Made by a program: the position numbers and the translations under genes. A DNA stretch of 64,000 nt, taken from contig NW_025939616.1 in assembly GCF_000764305.2 (NCBI RefSeq), positions 1-64,000 of the forward strand, written 5' to 3'. This stretch comes from Hyalella azteca. Lineage: Eukaryota; Arthropoda; Malacostraca; Amphipoda; Hyalellidae. A model generated the notes under the pieces. It was not told the DNA's origin, made no database searches, and was given only the letters and a program-made list of their open reading frames with translations. Positions 1-12,642 of this stretch are shown piece after piece; position 1 is the first letter of the stretch; every line of letters begins with the position of its first letter.

Positions 1-1100
1 AAGAAGCCAGCCATTGTGATACGCAAACATGCAACTTCGCCTTGTCGCATTTGATATCCAGAAACTTCTGCTTTGTTTTGTAGTTATCAAGTGTAGCTTT
101 TCGTAACTTTCACGTTCATTGTTTGGCTGGGCAACATTTTCGCTAAGTTGCTAGAGAAAAGGCCTCCTTGTTGTTGTACAATTAATGCTTAATGTTTTAA
201 TGACAATAAAAGAAACAGAAATACATTGCTTTTTAATGGGTATTGTCCCACTCGTATCGATACCATTCCTCCTCGAATTGTAAAATTTTGTTCCTTATAA
301 TATTATTGGAAAAAATTTATCCAACTAGCAGCTGGTCGTGCTTCAGCCAAGTCCCATTGTGAGATAAGAATTCCGCAATAATGCGTTAATTTGAACGAAA
401 TACATACCTGGTTCCAGTATAGTAGGATCAACCAACTAATTATTCAAGCAAGTAATATTATAGCTCAATAATGGGACTGTACTTACTAATTCAATTTCTA
501 AATGATACTTTCGTTATAACAAAGACTTGACCCAGCAATTCCTGACCGCTTTGCAACAGAACGAATAAAAACCAATGGAAAGCCATCATCTCATAGCGAA
601 GAGTAAAATACGTGCACACAAAGCTGTGAGTTAGGTGATAAATATGTCATTGCCTGAAGTGATATCAAAGAGTAAATTTAACGTGATTTTCATTTATTTC
701 AATACACGCCGTTATTGTAGACGGGTAGTTAGACAAGGCAGTTAATACATGAGTGTAACTTAGGTCCATTTGTGTCAGTTATCTCGTAGGAGAGAGCAGG
801 ATGATTTTCCGTTGCCGACTTTGTATGCCATGATCTGCTTCAGAGCAGAACTTATGTGACCGCAGAAACACCAAGTTGAGTTTTTGCTGCCATAAAACAC
901 CAAATAAGGAAAACAGTGTAGAAACATTTCAGGCTCATATCTACCATAACCACGAAAACATCCAGTTCCAACTCCTTCGTCTCACAACAATGCCAAGAAC
1001 CATTACCAATTCCCATGAGTCAATACCACTTGAAAAGCATCTCTACCTAACTACACCACGGCAAAACTAAGCAAAGTTCCCTCCGGTCGTATCATCATGA

Positions 1101-1267
1101 ATAATAATAATAATATATGTATATAATAATAACAGCGATGTCAGCGTTTATTAGGCCGGAGGCCTGTCGTCAACTCTTAACATCGCAGAACATTCACAGC
1201 CTGTTGCTGGTCTCGAACCTCTCTGCTACAATTGTGGTACTGTGGCCTGTTACCATTTGGCCACCCT
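1101..1267 (-). mobile_element. tRNA-headed SINE, full-length copy with TAA tail
   Basis: Read on the minus strand, it begins with the head AGGGTGGCC and then has a pol III B-box-like GGTTCGAGACC. It continues through CTGTGAATGTTCTGCGAT and a GGCCT hairpin, and ends in a (TAA)n-type tail at the low-coordinate end. The body and tail match the SINE at 41855-42851. The 3' hairpin block also matches the end of the LINE remnant near 15.14 kb, as expected for a SINE mobilised by that LINE family. Confidence 0.65.
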
Positions 1268-1779
1268 GTGAATTAACAGGGTCGCCTGCCGAAGACCACC
1301 AATACCCTGGATGTAATGGACCATCATGATTCCTGGCTATTTTAATTTCCTGCCTTGCGGAACGTAGCCTTCAACACTTCAAGCCGTCCGTGTCTAGGCC
1401 GTGGGTTGCATGGTTGAAATAATACATGAAATATTATTTTAACCATGGTGGGTTGGACCAGCCCTCGGTCGAACAGCCACTTATCGAAAGACGATAAATT
1501 TTGGAACAGAACTATGCTATCTGAAACCTAACCTCAGATACGGTGAACGTAAGACTACGTAATTTAACGATGCCCGGAAGTCAGATTCGATCCGCGGCCT
1601 GGTGGTGCACGGCAGGTTCTATACGAGGCCGGATGAAGACAAAGCCGAGTGGTTCACGGCTGATTGGTGGATGTCCGGAGATATCCAAGGCGTTCGATTC
1701 AAGGCTTATTGGTGCACAAAATTGGTGGTGCACGGCTGCGCTTCCAATGAATAAAGTGCAAAGTTTCTCGCCCCTCTCT

Positions 1780-1945
1780 TACTGGATCACCGCAATGCAA
1801 TGCACCCTTAACTAATCCCTTCAAAGTCACAATGTAAACTCCCATTACCTAACTTACTAAATCACCGCAATGCAATGCACCCTTAACTAATCTCTTCGAA
1901 GTCACAATGTAAACTCCCATTACGTAACTCAACATCGTCTCTACA
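1780..1945. repeat. Two-copy tandem repeat, about 78 bp
   Basis: A unit containing 'ATCACCGCAATGCAATGCA' and 'AAGTCACAATGTAAACTCCC' occurs twice in a row with a few differences. There is no coding content. Confidence 0.7.
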
Positions 1946-4279
1946 ATACAATGAACCCCTACCTAACACTACCACGTCAAAACTTAAAAGCACCTCTTCC
2001 CAACTCGGCGAGCACACCGTTAGAACAGAGGGGAGGTGGGGGGAGGGGTTCAGTGGTGCAATGGTTGTTCTAGAACTTTATAGCAAGCCAATCTTTGCAA
2101 TAAATATTCATATAAACAATCCAACTGGATTTGACGAAAAAAATTCACATCAAAGCAGCGAATAACGCGTCAGCTGCTAGGTTGACAAGCGTGCAGTGAA
2201 TACGTATAGGGGCGCCATGTATCCGTTAAGCCAATTTATTGCACTTCAGTGTAGAAAGTTAAGAATAGTTCATGAAACCGGTTCATTAACCGATTAAAAC
2301 AATTCTAATTCAAAACCAAAGCAAAAAATTCTGGCTATAGCTTCAATGCTATATACGGCAGCGATATATCATGCCACTGCGTGCAGTGGCCAAATGCGGT
2401 CAAAAAATTTTAGATACATTACATATTTAAAATACCATTCATAAACATATTTCAACTAATGATAAGCAAAAACAAATTTGTAATCGATTTTAGTAGAAAT
2501 TCATCTTGACCAACAAGCCTGGAGAACTTATCGTTAATATTTTAAATTTTTTATTCTAAGGTTGTTATCTAACGTCAAATATTGGCTAATTGAAGGGATT
2601 GTTTGTTTCTGAGAAGTCAGTAGCGAATTTAATGTTCGCTCACTTTCAATGTACGACAGTTGCGATAAATCATTGGTATTTTCTACCCAATTGTGTTGAA
2701 TCCCATAAATAACATCAAGCTCAACAATATGAAGATTGCCAATTTAAAAAAAAAAAAACTTTCACACAAGTCTCAAAATTGTGAATATATAAGGCCAATA
2801 AAATGCAAAATCTTGAGCAGAATATTTACTGTGATATATTTTGCAGCCGGAATCGAGTACAGTGATGTAAAGGGTTGACTCTGCAGCTAACCCTGTAATG
2901 ACTATAACCTCGCGTGCAATCAAGGTTCCATAATAAACGATGAAATAACATGATGTATCCTATGTTCCTCCCGTAAGATAAAACATCAACAAGCATTTTA
3001 ATTTTCAAGCTTGTCCGCAGGTGGTGATAAGAAAATTCCCAATTTTAAAAAAACAAATTTCCGTCAGATTTTTTTTTACGCAACATCTCCTGACAACATC
3101 ACAACTCATCGAACATTAGCCAATCTAAAGCTCTGATCCCAGTAGGCTACAACGATGACACTGCACATAAAACGATATCGGTTATTGAATAAAGATGCCT
3201 TCTGCTAACACGAGATCATGAAGTACATTTAAAACGAATTTCATCTGTTTTATCTTACACCATTATTCTCGGCAGATAGTTACATCATGCAGTCAATATT
3301 GAAGCGAACATTAGGCTTACATCAGCTATTCCAGACATGGAAGAAAGTGCGTTTAAAACAGACTTGACATGCTCGGCTGAGGCCAGCTGTTGACCACCGC
3401 AACGAGAACACCAAGTTGAAGTTCTACCAGCAAAAACACCCAACAAACTAAGCAATTATTGAAGTGTAAGAGTGCAGCTTATTGTCAACACGCAGTCATG
3501 AAAACATTCAGTTCTAACCCCACAAGGCAAAGAACCCCATCCCCAGTCAAAAAGGCTCTGACAGATAGATGGAAGCAAAGTCAGATATTCAGCGCTGACT
3601 AGTAGAACTCTACAGATAAATTTGGTGAAAATTGCAGCCGCTTCCACACCCAATAACGTCTATTGGTGGCAGCTGAATCAATGCTAAAAGTGTCTTACAT
3701 CAATCGCGAAGCATCTGCGGATTTATTTCTACGAATTTACTCCAAACAAAAGCTCTTTTTCGGAGTTGTGCTCTTATCTGCACTCATGCAAATATCGCAT
3801 TTGATTTGGTACCTAACCCCACAATGTCATCACAATATACGTATAACCCCTACACAGCACATCATCCCAGCAAAGCCCCCATACCTATACCCAGAATTTG
3901 AGGCCATTAGGACTGGAAGGATCGGCGGGTTCAATTGTGTGTGGGTTGTTCGAGAAGTTTAAATCAAGCCAATTGTCAGAGTTGATTGCCGTACGTATGC
4001 ATAATATAACTGGGAGATAAACACACGTGACAGCTTATACCTACTGATATCAAAGCGATAAATAAAGTGTTAATGGTTCAGTTAACAGGTTTACAGGTGC
4101 ATGAGGTGTCTACAAAGTGCAGTGAACACGTATTGGATCATTGGCCATTCGCTCCAGTAAATTCATTTCACCACAGCATAGAAATTCAAGTAATAATAAA
4201 AATGGTTCAAACCTAAAAAATAATAATTGCTCTATCAGCGATGCAGAATACGCCATTTAGCCAGTCACCGATTAGGAAA

Positions 4280-5245
4280 ATCTCAGAATTTTCACAGCAT
4301 GTGGCGAATCTGGAACACGCAACTCACTGCTTCGAGATTCACTGCGCTTAAGTGATGCGTCTTGGAAAAAAAAAAATAACTTTTTCATATACGGACGGAT
4401 CATTTTAAAACTAGGTACAAATGTGTAAAACAGATATCTGAGACTTTTTTCTTCGTGTAAATTTTTCGAAAGTTGAAGGAAAACGTGCAATTCATAGAAA
4501 ACGGTCAAAATGGGTGCTGTGAAATTCTTTCTCCTCATTCAATTAACGTACTAAAACATCGTGAGACATATTCGATTCGTAAAGACCATATATAGCGATC
4601 ATCCGGTCACGATTTCCAAATTCTTATTATTATTATTTATTTTTTTGTGGGTGGGATTTTGAGATTTTTTCAACTTTCGCCCGTTTCATCAATATATAAT
4701 CCAAACTGCAAAGAAATCAAAAATAGTGACTGGATGTTCGCTAGATATTTTTTTCCACACTTCTCTTTAATTGCACTCGTTCTTTGTTTGTCCGTCTATT
4801 ACAAATCTTAGAATCGATATTTAAAACACTTCTACTTGTCCAACCGATCTGAAATTTTGCACACTGGCATAAAATTGGAGACAAAACATGAATCAATTCA
4901 CAGAATAAAAAAAATATCTTTTTTTTAATATTTAAAATTTTTAATATTTTTTTAATATTTTAAATATTTGAAAATAAAATAATAAATTCATTGTACATGT
5001 GTAAAATCGGAGACAGCGGCCTCCTTAGAAGTGTGGTCTTTAAAAATACTGCAGCTTGAAAATCATAGGAGAAGATATACTTTTACGATGGTGTATTTTG
5101 GAAATTTTAATTGCTCAATTAATGGAGCCATATATAAGTAAAATTTATAAAAAAATGAAATTCTAAAAANACTGTCATCTCTGCACCACTGCAGCCGCCA
5201 TCTCTGAACCATTGTATCTGTCACCTCCATCCTCCAAACCAACCA
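4280..5245. other. Gene-free AT-rich stretch
   Basis: AT-rich DNA with A and T homopolymers, including a run of TTTAATATTT-like words near 4920-4980, and one unresolved base at 5170. It resembles decayed transposon sequence, but no terminal repeats or reading frames could be supported. The lectin 3'UTR presumably lies at the high-coordinate end, but no canonical polyadenylation signal was found. Confidence 0.4.
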
Positions 5246-7560
5246 CTACTGCAGTGCACACACAAACCGCGCAGTGCCCGTGCATGGGACGTCCACCAGT
5301 CTGGGAGCCAACGCTGATTTAAGTCTCAAGACTGCGCAGTCCGAATTATCATCGGGGTCGGCCTGCCACCAAACCGCTGAGCCGGTCACGCCGCTCATGA
5401 GCTGGCCGCCGCTCCAGCGCCACACGCCGTTGTAGCGGTGAACCCCCACGATGTAGTGGATGGTTCCAGTCTGGCCAGCTGCTCGTAATACAAGTAGAAC
5501 TATGCTTTAATTATCACCACATACGGTTAATATTAGAATATTGATGGATAAATGGTCAGGTTGTTGCAGGTATCATTGAGAAACTCATCCCACAAACAAT
5601 CACAGCCCTTAATAATAACAATAATGCTTACTAACGCTTGTTAACATTACATTTGAAGCTTAAGCAGTGGAAATTAATAATCTGGTGTCCCAATTTCATT
5701 ATACCTTTCAGTCGGCCGATCCCATGAAAAAAAAAGACAAATCTCAAACACTGCATTTTATTAGGACAATCTAAGTTAAAATGATGTTGGAGGTCATATA
5801 TGACAGCCACTTACACGACGTCAATTCAAAAAGCACAATTTTAATTTCTCTTTGCGAGGTTGAATGGTTCACAAGGAACAGGGCGAAGTCTTCTTGGACT
5901 GTTATCTTGTCCGAGGTCAAGTCAGGAAGATCACAGCGTAGCCTGTTTATTTTGACTTTAGTTGCGCTCTAGGTTGTTCGAGTCATGGAGAGCAAACCCT
6001 CCTGTACAGGCGACATATTACACCGGCCTCTTTATTGAAGCTCTTAAAGAGCATTGTTTTTCGTTGAACAGTAGAAGTCTTACATATTTTTATTGTTTAA
6101 AAGATTGACGGATACGTTTGCGTTGGAGTAAAAAAAAAGCTAATTCAAACTGATGCGCACAACTCTACTGCGTCGCTGCATACATACATACTAAACGCTG
6201 CCTTATTTTTCGTAGTTGAGACACAGAGATTCATAAATTCATATTGAGCTCAGAGACGTAGTCTATAATTACATGGTATGTAGGAGGTCTTCATGACGTA
6301 GTCGGCAAGCGTGAAGAAGTTGTCGTAGAACAGAGACACGAGCTGGGAGCCTCCAGGGCACGAGGCCTGAGCGACGTCGTACGTCACGAGGGTCTCAACC
6401 ACAACCACACAACCAACGTCCGCAACCCAGTGGAAGGTGGCCGGGCAGGGAGGAGCTGTAGGGTGGACTGGTTGAGGTAATGTACGTCACGAGGGTCTCA
6501 ACCACAACCACACAACCAACGTCCGCCACCCAGTGGAAGGTAGGCGGGCAGGGTGGAGCAGTAGGGTGGACTGGTAGAGTTAATGTACGTCACGAGGGTC
6601 TCAACCACAACCACACAACCAACGTCCGCCACCCAGTGGAAGGTGGCTGGGCAGGGTGGGGCTGTGGGATGGACGGGTAGGGTTAATGTACGTCAGAGGG
6701 TCTCAACCACAACCACACAACCAACGTCCGCGACCCAGTGGAAGGTAGGCGAGCAGGGTACCAAAGTGAAAGAAGTACCTCGTCTGCTGCAGCCTCAACG
6801 CAACAGATGTTTTCATCCTGTGCAATAAAGCCTTGCAGGTGGAACTGATAGTGACAATTATAATTTGGCTTAAGCCGTTAGTGTTCTATAGCATTTAGAA
6901 ACTTAAATTATCAGTTTGCCTAAATCGTTAGTTAACTATGAAATTATAAGCAAAGAAACCCCAGCAAATTCGGTATCTTCAACGAGAATATTTTTATGAG
7001 AGATGCCCCATGCAAGTATCAAAAAATTGGCCAAAGAATCCGCATTGCAGTTAATTAAATGAATTAATTAAAGGAATAACAATTAAACATAACATAACAG
7101 TGTTAATTAAAGGAATAACAATGGTCATAATGTTTAAATATGGAATGAGCCTGTGAAATGTTCAAACTCATGTAAGTGGGACTGACAAATGAAAGTTGAA
7201 TGAAGGAAGAGATGAATCGAAGTAAAAGAGCTTACCGACAGTTGTTTTCTTGCAATAAGTTTCACCCAAGTAGCAGGTGTAATTTGACGGAGCGTAAGTT
7301 CTGTTGAAAGGGTCAGGAGACATCGAGTTCAGGAGCAGACATTCACCGCTGGTGTTGTGCAGGCAGGCGATGGGGAAGTGAAGTGTCTGAGCTCTGAATG
7401 CGCAGTGAATAGCATTCAGTCCAGTGAATGTCTTCGTTTCAACACCCAGGGTAAGGATTTTTTTAGCTTGTACATTCACTGACATATATTTTTCAGAATA
7501 ACTTGACGCCTCTTTGCTCATTGCAAACATTAGGAGCGCAGTAACTTTTCCTAACAACAT
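5246..7560 (-). CDS. Secreted C-type lectin domain protein (3 exons)
   Basis: The minus-strand exons are 7236-7560, 6273-6455 and 5246-5478. All junctions are GT-AG with matching phase (1 and 1), giving 741 nt and about 246 residues. The chosen ATG (7558-7560) starts a signal-peptide-like MLLGKVTALLMFAMS; an ATG 30 bases upstream would add ten residues that are not signal-like. Exon 1 carries about 100 residues with several cysteines and N-glycosylation sites, resembling the PAN/apple-like N-terminal part of some arthropod lectins. Exons 2-3 form a C-type lectin fold: CPATFHWV, then AxxSCPGGSQLVSL, then WRWSGG, and finally the paired cysteines SDCAVL and ARFVCAL ahead of the stop. A calcium-binding EPN or QPD motif is not seen, so sugar binding is uncertain. 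It probably acts outside the cell in recognition or immunity. The exon 2 acceptor is tandemly amplified. A decayed copy lies at 12.6-13.5 kb. Confidence 0.82.
6379..6760 (-). repeat. 103-bp tandem array copying the lectin exon 2 acceptor
   Basis: A unit of about 102-103 bases occurs four times. Each copy holds the first ~80 coding bases of lectin exon 2 (minus strand) plus the polypyrimidine/AG acceptor. The copy nearest 6379-6479 is the one continuous with the rest of the exon. The copies differ by scattered substitutions and small indels, so they are not simple assembly stutter. Confidence 0.85.
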
Positions 7561-7640
7561 TCTGGCTCTGTGGCTGTGGATGGATACCAATTAGAGACCA
7601 GCTGTCGTCTGTCTATAGCGGCTGAAACCCGGCGATTTAA

Positions 7641-7647
7641 TTTTATA
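7641..7647 (-). promoter_or_regulatory. TATA box of the lectin gene
   Basis: TATAAAA on the minus strand, about 80 bases upstream of the chosen ATG. The transcription start would fall near 7610-7618 and give a leader of roughly 55 bases. Position and sequence fit a core promoter for the secreted lectin. This is inferred, with no transcript evidence. Confidence 0.6.
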
Positions 7648-7699
7648 CGGATTTTAGCAATTCAAATCAATTTCCAGGGTTGGCAAGTCTGGATGTTCG

Positions 7700-7930
7700 A
7701 TAAAAAACTCGATTCCCAACCGTGAAATTGTAATTTTTTTTAATTTTTAAATTTTTTTCTAAAAAAAAAAACAACGTTTTTTAATTATTACTTCAGATAA
7801 TCAAATCTTGAATTGTTAGGCAGCATAAGCATGCATGCCAAATTTCAAGTTTCTAGGATGTTCAGAAGAGCTCTAAATTAAGGTCTGAATTTTTGATGAC
7901 AGACAGACACGAAACGAAGCTAAGAAAAAC
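7700..7930. repeat. Probable transposon fragment
   Basis: A/T homopolymers flank a block containing 'ATGCCAAATTTCAAGTTTCTA' and 'GACAGACAGACACGAAACGAAG'. Such phrases are typical of dispersed arthropod repeats. A loosely similar block lies at 4.72-4.88 kb ('TTTGTTTGTCCGTCT', 'GAAATTTTGCACACTGG'). No termini were resolved. Confidence 0.35.
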
Positions 7931-8254
7931 GTGGTAATAAGATATAAAATACGTAAATCAATACATAAACACATCAGAGCACACAACTACACGTCCGTAG
8001 ATCTCAACTTACACATGGGCTCTGATCAACGGCGTTAGGTCGATGCGCATGACTTGAAATGAACTCGTGTACATTTCAAGCTCAAATTACCAAAGTTTCT
8101 AGTTTTTTTCTTATTCAAGGCAGTCGTATGCTTTCACGCCATTCAGCCATTAAAGATAACGCATGATAATTTCCTGGCTCATATTCTCGAGGTTTAACTT
8201 CGCTCAATCGGCAATGCGGATTGCGAAATCATCCGTGCATATTCTGCACGCACC

Positions 8255-8470
8255 GATGCCACTAGTTTGCCATTACACCCAACACGCACCGTCGTCACTA
8301 GTTTGCCATTACACCAACACGCACCGTTGCCACTAGTTTGTCATTACACCCAACACGCACCGTATGCCACTAGTTTGCCATTACACCAACACTCACCGAT
8401 GCCACTAGTTTACCATTACACCCAACACTCGCCGATGCCACTAGTTTGTCATTACACCCAACACGCACAG
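8255..8470. repeat. Minisatellite, ~36-bp unit, about 6 copies
   Basis: The unit contains 'TGCCACTAGTTTGCCATTAC' followed by ACCCAACACGCACCG, with copy-to-copy differences. The open frame across it is a repeat artefact. Confidence 0.85.
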
Positions 8471-8489
8471 TCAATCAAAGGCCGCTCGT

Positions 8490-8625
8490 CATTCGTTCCA
8501 GAGTACAGAATTCGTTCCAGAATTCGTTCCGTAATTCCAGAGTTTAGAATTCGTTCCGAAATTCTAGAGTTTAGAATTCGTTCCAGAATTCGTTCCGTAA
8601 TTTGTTCCAGAATTCGCAAAGTTCG
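8490..8625. repeat. Short degenerate tandem repeat (ATTCGTTCC type)
   Basis: Repeated GAATTCGTTCCAGAATTCG-like words, with many overlapping EcoRI-type GAATTC palindromes. Confidence 0.75.
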
Positions 8626-8912
8626 GGATAATTGATGAAGAAACGATAACTACTTTGAGAATTATAAAGTTTGAGCAATATTTGTTGGCCAACTACAGAG
8701 TCATATAATGAAAGACCAATTGAACCAATTTAAAGTTTCTTCCAATCATTAGGAACTTTCGGCTGAATTGTTACGTTTGAAGAGGAGCTCTCATTCAGAA
8801 TAGTAATAATGTTTTGAATTAAATAATGTTACATTTATTTGTGCGACCGACAGCTATGTAATAATTTTAGATAATTTGAATAACGTTTTTGTTATGAAAA
8901 ATGGTTCTTGTT

Positions 8913-9402
8913 AAAAATTTTGGTAATACTTTAGATTAAGTGCATCCAAAAAAAGGGTGTTTTTTAATTATATGTTTTTTGGGGTGTAGATGAAGAATCT
9001 GAAATCCGTTTTTGGCGGTCGGCATCGGAAAACCGATTTTTTTTCCCCGAGGCTCTAATTCGTAAAAAAAAATCGGGCAAAAATCGGCAAAATCGGCGAA
9101 AAAAACCTAACCTAACCGTGGTTGCAATGTCGTGGTTGCCTGCAATGTCGTGGTTGCAAGAGTATATGGGTCACCGAGGCTAAGTTTAAAACGCTATGAA
9201 TCCACGGATATTGGGGCCAAGATTTAACTTGCATTTTATCTGAGAAAATACTATAAAAATCGGCATATATAAAAATCGGTTTTCCGATGCCGACCGCCAA
9301 AAACTGATTTCAGTTTCTTTATCTACACCCCAAAAAACATATAATTAAACAAAAAACACCCTTTTTTGGATGCACTTAATCTAAAGTAATACCAAAATTT
9401 TT
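8913..9402. mobile_element. 490-bp foldback (palindromic) DNA element
   Basis: The two ends are near-perfect inverted arms of about 130 bases, starting AAAAATTTTGGTAATACTTT on the left and the same with one change on the right. The arms continue through AAGTGCATCCAAAAAA, TTTTTGGGGTGTAGAT and GGCGGTCGGCATCGGAAAAC. The centre holds no transposase. This is the architecture of a non-autonomous inverted-repeat element. No convincing target-site duplication was found. Confidence 0.75.
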
Positions 9403-9679
9403 GCCCGTTTATGTCACACTAAAATGAGGTCAAGAATTGAAACGTACGGATAAACGCCTTAAATCAGACGCCACTCGGACGCCTACCGTATTTGGCTACT
9501 AATTGGGAGCCGTTTTCGGGAGTCACATGCCCTATAGGAGCTGAATCTGCATAAGACAGCCGAAATAAGCGGCTGAGCAGACTGTCCCACGAGCTCTGCT
9601 CAGTAGCTGACACAAGTTCTTAGCGTGATGGTGACCAGCCCCTGATCCAGAAGCCCATACGATGCGGAAGTAGTCGCTA

Positions 9680-10065
9680 GAACTTCAACACGCGTGCGTT
9701 TCAACAGTCATGCATTGCGTGTATGTCAACGTGTAGGCGTTACGTTCTTTTGATTTAATGTTTTTTTTGCTCACGCAAACCGCTTCGAAACTTTTGGGGC
9801 AATATTTTGGAACGAAATTTTAGGGTCGCGCCAGCGTTTGCGCGAGCTTCATTACGCGTGCGTGCAATGATTGTCCATTGATCGACACGCGACCGTTACG
9901 CGTATTAAACTAACACGCGTGCGTTGCGTTGTCTTCGACCCGCATGCCGCGCGTTCATGTCAAGACGCTTGCGATACGTTTCCGTGAACACGCTTGCGTT
10001 AGTTACGCTTGTGCGAACTCCCTTGCAATATGTGTACATTAACACGCGTGCATTGCTTGTACGCA
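9680..10065. repeat. ACGCGTGCGTT-rich degenerate repeat
   Basis: CpG-dense DNA in which variants of ACACGCGTGCGTT recur at about 9689, 9855, 9913, 9990 and 10040, mixed with ACGCTTGCG forms. It stands out from the AT-rich surroundings. Spacing is irregular, so it is either an old minisatellite or a cluster of binding sites. Confidence 0.55.
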
Positions 10066-11006
10066 TATATGCAGTCTAGTACTAGGTGCTCGCTCAGTTT
10101 TAAGATCAGAGCACAGTCTATCAGAGGCTCAATTTCCATGCAAAGACGTTTACAGCTAGTAACGATTTTGACATGGCGTGGTTAGAAATGAGGGCAATAA
10201 TCGCAAAAAATTAAATCGATACATCAATATAACTGATTCGAGGTAATGCAAGTCAAGCCAATTTCTCCATCCATGTATCCTGCTGAATGAACAAGCAATC
10301 CCACTGTTTTAAAATAATCGTTGAATTATTCGCCGTATCATGTCATGCAACTTTCGTCAGATTAAATTTCTTTCGAGCAAACAGTTCTGCAAGGGCCTCG
10401 AATTTCTGCGTCCATTGACGAAAGAATGACCACACAATAGAATGGAGAAGTATATGTTAATCTTAACAAAATCGAGTTACGACGCTAACTTGATTGCAGC
10501 TTTCAGTTGTTCACACTTCATAGCAGATGAGGATCTTTCTTATTACATCGTCGGCTGCTGCAATGTCAGTATTGAGTTTCACATGTAGTTCTTTACAAGC
10601 ATTAAAGTGATCAACTGCACTCTAAATTCCTGGAGAGACAATCAAATAAATAGCAGAACATACGATAGTTATGGAAATCCTCAAATCAAATATGTTGCTC
10701 ACAGAGGGGCTCCTTGTGAGCGATAGTTCATGTAATTATATATCTTCTGCTTGAGCAATAAGCTCAAGCATGCAGACATATGCCCAAAGCTGAACAGATC
10801 TTTTGTTTAATAAGGAACCATTCGTCAAGGAAAAAATTTTAACAGGGTCTGAAAATATGTACTGCTTGCAACTGCTGCAAAATGAAGTATAGAATCATTT
10901 CTAACGTCTAATACCATTCCAATATTACTGAGCTCGATGGAAATTGCCTGAATCTATCCTCGTATAATTTGTAGTTCATCAGAAATAGCCAAATTCATCC
11001 TTATAC

Positions 11007-11979
11007 TTAACCCTTTACGCCCTGAATTTCTGGGATAAAAATCGTAAAATTCACTTTTTCGGTTTTAAGTCTCACTTCAAAGCTGACATTCTGACCTATC
11101 CAAAGCTGCTCTTTAGTTACCCGGCTGCTGTCGTGTGGGATGGTGCTCATGCAGTCGTTCCCACCATCCTTGACTGAATTTCGGCTCCAGTAATGTCTAG
11201 TCTTGCATCTATGTCACCTTGAATGCCTATTTTGAGGGGCTCGGGACTTTGTCGCGCCCTACTGAACATTCACAATTATTTTCACTGCAAACCTATCTCC
11301 TCCCAGAGTTTTCAAAGCTACAGCAATGAGTAATATACCGTTCGATTTGCAAATAAAAGATCTAGAGATTGGTCGAAGCTTTTTTTCAATTTCGTTATAG
11401 TTTTGAAAATATTTTGAAAAAAGGGGAGGGGAAATTCAAAAGGGGAGGGGGGAGAAACCAATTTTTTCGAAAAATGCCCACCCCACCCACAAAAATTAGA
11501 ATTTTGAAAAACAGCAAGGACCAATCGATAGATATGGTCCTTACGCATCGAATGATATGCGTCTCGATGTTGTAGCTCAAAAATCATAGAAGGTGATAGA
11601 TTTCTACAGTACCCCCTTGTTGTCAGTTTTCTAAGAATTTAACGTTTTTTTTACACTTTTTTGGAAAAATTCCCACGAACAAAAAAGTCTTAGATTTATC
11701 TTTTACATATGTGTACCAAGTTTCAAAGTTATCAGTCAGTAATTAACCGAAATAGAATTTCCATAAGAAATTGGACATTGCCATTGGAAATTGGAAATTT
11801 TATTTCGGTTACTTACTGACAGATAACTTTGAAACTTGGTACACATAAGTAAAAAATAAATCCATGACTTTTTTTATTCTTGTGAATTTTTCGAAAAAAT
11901 GACAGAAAACGTGAAATTGCTGGAAAACCGATGTTTTTTCTGTGTGACGAATTCGTTACGCCAGGGCGTAAAGGGTTAA
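11007..11979. mobile_element. piggyBac-like non-autonomous element with TTAA target sites
   Basis: An 965-bp element (11011-11975) has perfect terminal inverted repeats CCCTTTACGCCCTG and is flanked on both sides by TTAA. TTAA target sites and ends beginning CCC are hallmarks of the piggyBac superfamily. Two internal inverted repeats are present. One, at 11705-11851, pairs TGTGTACCAAGTTTCAAAG with its complement. The other lies around 11.36-11.59 kb. No DDD transposase is encoded, so movement would need a helper. Confidence 0.8.
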
Positions 11980-12333
11980 ATGTAACTCCATAATGAAACC
12001 TAATTATACAACGAAATCGAGTAGATAGAACAATACAAAAGCAACTAAATTACTTGCGAATAATCGGAATATGATTTGCAAACCTCAAACCTGTTCCATC
12101 GTGTATCAGCAACTAATCAGCTGGCCCGCCCTGGGGCCGTATTATCAAAACTTCGTAAGTACGCAAAATCGATCTACGAGTGGCGTAAGTGCTGACTTGA
12201 TGACGTAACTCTAGAGGTAGTATTATCAAAACATTTGCGCGGGAAGATAAGTAACGTAACTGTACGCCTGCTCGGAGATGTCGTAAGTGGAGTTCCACAC
12301 AAGTTTAGAGTGTCTGCTGAAGCGATAGGAAAT

Positions 12334-12364
12334 GGTCAGGATGTAGACTAGCTACATCCTGACC
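12334..12364. other. Perfect 13-bp hairpin
   Basis: GGTCAGGATGTAG and its exact complement are separated by the 5-base loop ACTAG. It stands alone, with no terminator-like T-run. Confidence 0.7.
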
Positions 12365-12642
12365 ACGCGCAGACTGCGGGTTAGGTAGCATCGTAGGCAA
12401 TGATAACTTTCGATTACACAATTGATCCAGTTGACGTGTTGATTTAGAAATTAGAACCTTAAGCATATGAACAGGAGCAGCTTAAATAACATGCTCGTGT
12501 CAACATGCCCAAAGTTGAAAATTTCTACAGCTGCCAAAATCTTGAACGCACAAATGCGCAGTCATGATGAATGTCGCCATTTCTTTTGTTAGTGAAGTCA
12601 TTATTTCGTGACGTACATTAGCCCTACCAGTCCATCCTACAG

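Larger units (their letters stand above)
600..4280. repeat. Diverged direct duplication, two copies
   Basis: Stretches near 780-1080 and 1940-2250 recur, diverged and in the same order, near 3290-3580 and 3800-4150. Shared landmarks include 'AACACCAAGTTGA', 'GAAAACAT(C/T)CAGTTC', 'GGTTGTTC(T/G)AGAA' and 'GTGCAGTGAA(T/C)ACGTAT'. The first copy is longer because it contains the reversed SINE at about 1.1-1.27 kb. No coding potential was recognised in either copy. The limits are approximate because divergence is high. Confidence 0.45.

Noticed and set aside
8255..8470. Spaced repeats considered as a CRISPR array
   Set aside because: Units are contiguous and diverged with no unique spacers, and the genome is eukaryotic.
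12120..12300. Repeated GTATTATCAAAAC words as a MITE
   Set aside because: The copies are direct, not inverted, and no target duplication is visible.
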